From: Halomonas sp.
GTDB lineage: Bacteria > Pseudomonadota > Gammaproteobacteria > Pseudomonadales > Halomonadaceae
Assembly: GCF_017515565.1 (NCBI RefSeq)
Contig: NZ_JAFWFN010000004.1
Coordinates: forward strand, 62,001-126,000
Direction of reading: 5' to 3'
Length of the DNA: 64,000 nucleotides
The position numbers and the translations under genes were made by a program. Positions 62,497 to 64,000 of this stretch are shown piece by piece. The stretch's first letter is position 1; each line of letters begins with the position of its first letter. The notes under the pieces were generated by a model. It searched no databases, had not been told where the DNA came from, and saw only the letters and a list, made by a program, of their open reading frames with translations.

Positions 62497-63363
62497 ATGA
62501 GCACTAGTCTTATACCGGTGGGACAGCTTTCTCCAGGCCATGACCTGGGCGGCTATATTCAAGCGGTAAACGGTATTCCTGTTCTCAGTGTTGAGGAGGA
62601 GCGTGAACTCGCTTTCCGCCTCCACGATGAAGGGGATCTTGAAGCTGCACGCCGTCTGGTGCTTTCGCACTTGCGTTTTGTTGTGCACATTGCCCGCAGT
62701 TACTCAGGCTACGGCTTACCCCAGGCGGATCTGATCCAAGAGGGTAACGTTGGCTTGATGAAGGCCGTCAAGCGCTTTGATCCTAATCAGGGTGTGCGCC
62801 TGGTATCGTTTGCCGTGCACTGGATCAAAGCAGAAATTCACGAGTTTGTTCTGCGCAACTGGCGGATTGTAAAAATCGCCACCACCAAAGCGCAGCGTAA
62901 GCTGTTCTTCAACCTGCGCAGTGCTAAAAAGCGGTTATCCTGGCTGAATAACGACGAAGTCAGCGCAATTGCTAAAGACCTCGACGTTAAGCCGGAGATA
63001 GTTCGGGATATGGAGGGCCGTCTTTCGGCGTTTGATGCAGGCTATGATGCCTCTCCCGGCGAAGATGACGAGAGCACGTATCAAGCGCCTGCGTTCTTTC
63101 TAGACGATGCCTCGGCGGATCCAGCATCGCAGATTGAGGATAGCGACTTTGAAGAGGACTCCACACGCCGTCTTCAGTTGGCGCTGAAAGATCTGGATGA
63201 GCGCTCCCGGGATATTTTGCAGCGTCGTTGGCTGACCGACGATAAAGCAACGCTTCACGATCTTGCCGACATATACGGCGTGAGCGCTGAGCGCATTCGA
63301 CAGCTCGAAAAGAACGCGATGAAAAAGCTGCGTCAGAAAATGGGCGAGGCGTTAGCTGCTTAA
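62497..63363 (+). CDS. rpoH: RNA polymerase heat-shock sigma factor (sigma-32)
   Basis: 288 residues. Region 2 ([71 protein letters not shown] in sections), the RpoH box QRKLFFNLR, and regions 3-4 ([45 protein letters not shown]). AGGGAGA lies 12 nt before ATG. Position after ftsYEX matches E. coli. The 235-bp upstream gap holds its promoters, but no heat-shock-type -35/-10 could be named with confidence. Confidence 0.97.
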   Translation: MSTSLIPVGQLSPGHDLGGYIQAVNGIPVLSVEEERELAFRLHDEGDLEAARRLVLSHLRFVVHIARSYSGYGLPQADLIQEGNVGLMKAVKRFDPNQGVRLVSFAVHWIKAEIHEFVLRNWRIVKIATTKAQRKLFFNLRSAKKRLSWLNNDEVSAIAKDLDVKPEIVRDMEGRLSAFDAGYDASPGEDDESTYQAPAFFLDDASADPASQIEDSDFEEDSTRRLQLALKDLDERSRDILQRRWLTDDKATLHDLADIYGVSAERIRQLEKNAMKKLRQKMGEALAA

Positions 63364-63385
63364 AGTCGACGTGGTCGTAAAAAAC

Positions 63386-63418
63386 AAAACCCCGAAGGTA
63401 CTACTTTCGGGGTTTTTT
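63386..63418. terminator. Rho-independent terminator between rpoH and slmA
   Basis: AAAACCCCGAA (63386-63396) pairs with TTCGGGGTTTT (63406-63416) in an 11-bp stem, extended inward by a few pairs, with TTTTTT at the right end and A-run at the left. It can serve both convergent genes. Confidence 0.93.
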
Positions 63419-63438
63419 GATGCGCGGACGCTTGACTG

Positions 63439-64000
63439 CTAGGCGGGCTGTGTCGTTTCCCGTAGCAGTTGGCTAGAAAGCAGCGCCCACTGGTCTTCCC
63501 AGTATTCAGTGGGCAAGCGCTTAAAGTCGCTGCGCACATATTGGGAGATACGCCCTTCTACGTGAGCAATAAGCAGGTTGGCGGCAGCTGAAGCCGGAAT
63601 GGTCGTGCGCGTGCCTTCCCGAATTTCAGCCTCCCTTAGCACCTGCTTAAGCTGGGTTTCCAGGCGTTCAAACAGCTGGTGAACCCGCTGGCGTAAGCGT
63701 GCGGTTTCGCCGGTCAGTACGTCGCCACCGAGCACCCTGGCAAGCCCTGGATTCTTCTCAGCAAACCCAAGCAGCAGTGCCAGCATAGTGCCGCTGCGGC
63801 CCACGGCCTCGGGTATATCCTCCAGAATGCGGGTAATGCGCGCGAAAATGCTCTCTTCGATGAAGTCAATCAACCCCTCAAACATGCGCGCCTTACTAGG
63901 AAAGTGGCGGTAAAGCGCCGCTTCCGAGACCCCTACTTGGCGGGCAAGGGCGGCGGTGGTAATCCGTTTGCCGCTGTCCTCTTCCAGCATAATGGCCAAT
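63439..64000 (-). CDS. slmA: Nucleoid occlusion factor SlmA (5' end outside window)
   Basis: The last 187 codons are visible; the frame is open past the right edge. The TetR-type helix-turn-helix (ITTAALARQVGVSEAALYRHFPSKARMFEGLIDFIEESIF) and the C-terminal domain match SlmA, which stops FtsZ rings over the nucleoid. The part missing is only about 15-25 residues. Convergent to rpoH. Confidence 0.93.
   Translation of the reverse strand, partial: LAIMLEEDSGKRITTAALARQVGVSEAALYRHFPSKARMFEGLIDFIEESIFARITRILEDIPEAVGRSGTMLALLLGFAEKNPGLARVLGGDVLTGETARLRQRVHQLFERLETQLKQVLREAEIREGTRTTIPASAAANLLIAHVEGRISQYVRSDFKRLPTEYWEDQWALLSSQLLRETTQPA

Overview
The window looks like chromosomal DNA of a gammaproteobacterium of the Halomonadaceae (Halomonas/Vreelandella type). 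This is an inference from moderately GC-rich DNA, acidic proteins, an acetoacetyl-CoA reductase (PHB synthesis), and gene blocks that follow gammaproteobacterial order: minCDE, corB/ypjD/ffh-rpsP-rimM-trmD-rplS, xerD-dsbC-...-recJ-...-prfB-lysS, rsmD/ftsY-ftsE-ftsX-rpoH and slmA. No rRNA operon, CRISPR array, intact prophage or complete insertion sequence is visible.

Layout. 1-2.1 kb: the end of a DUF442/Blh-type sulfur-transferase gene followed by a SulP permease. 2.1-9.9 kb (minus): a purine catabolism operon, xdhA-xdhB-xdhC-guaD-NCS2 permease, headed by a RutR-like operator and containing an odd 23-bp repeat that forms a stop/start chain before guaD. 10-12.3 kb (minus): a TelA-family protein and a membrane partner. 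12.5-17.4 kb: a divergent pair of c-di-GMP proteins (PAS-GGDEF and MHYT-PAS-GGDEF-EAL). 17.4-18.4 kb: a scarred stretch with a Cys-rich mini-protein, an IS3-family transposase tail and the initiator tRNA. 18.6-29.7 kb: phaB, a DUF349 protein, minCDE, sbcB, an M16 protease and an SRAP-like protein lacking all four catalytic residues. 29.9-37.5 kb: TetR-plsC, corB, ypjD and the ffh/ribosome-maturation operon.

37.6-54.7 kb carries the xerD-dsbC-recJ-prfB-lysS cluster known from E. coli, opened here by two insertions: hom-thrC, and an accessory block with a YitT protein, a P450 plus LpxL-like acyltransferase pair, a copper ATPase with a 24-residue partner peptide and MerR regulator, and a FadL porin. 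prfB keeps the classical +1 frameshift. 54.8-64 kb: a small acidic protein, an MFS pump, bolA, a probable divergent HolD (pol III psi) gene before rimI, a ZapB-like coiled coil, rsmD, ftsYEX, rpoH and the truncated slmA.

I see no large undescribed multi-gene system. The observations most worth a second look are the dead-site SRAP protein, the guaD reinitiation chain, the P450/acyltransferase pair with its inverted-repeat operator, the long HolD-like protein and the CopA-coupled micropeptide.
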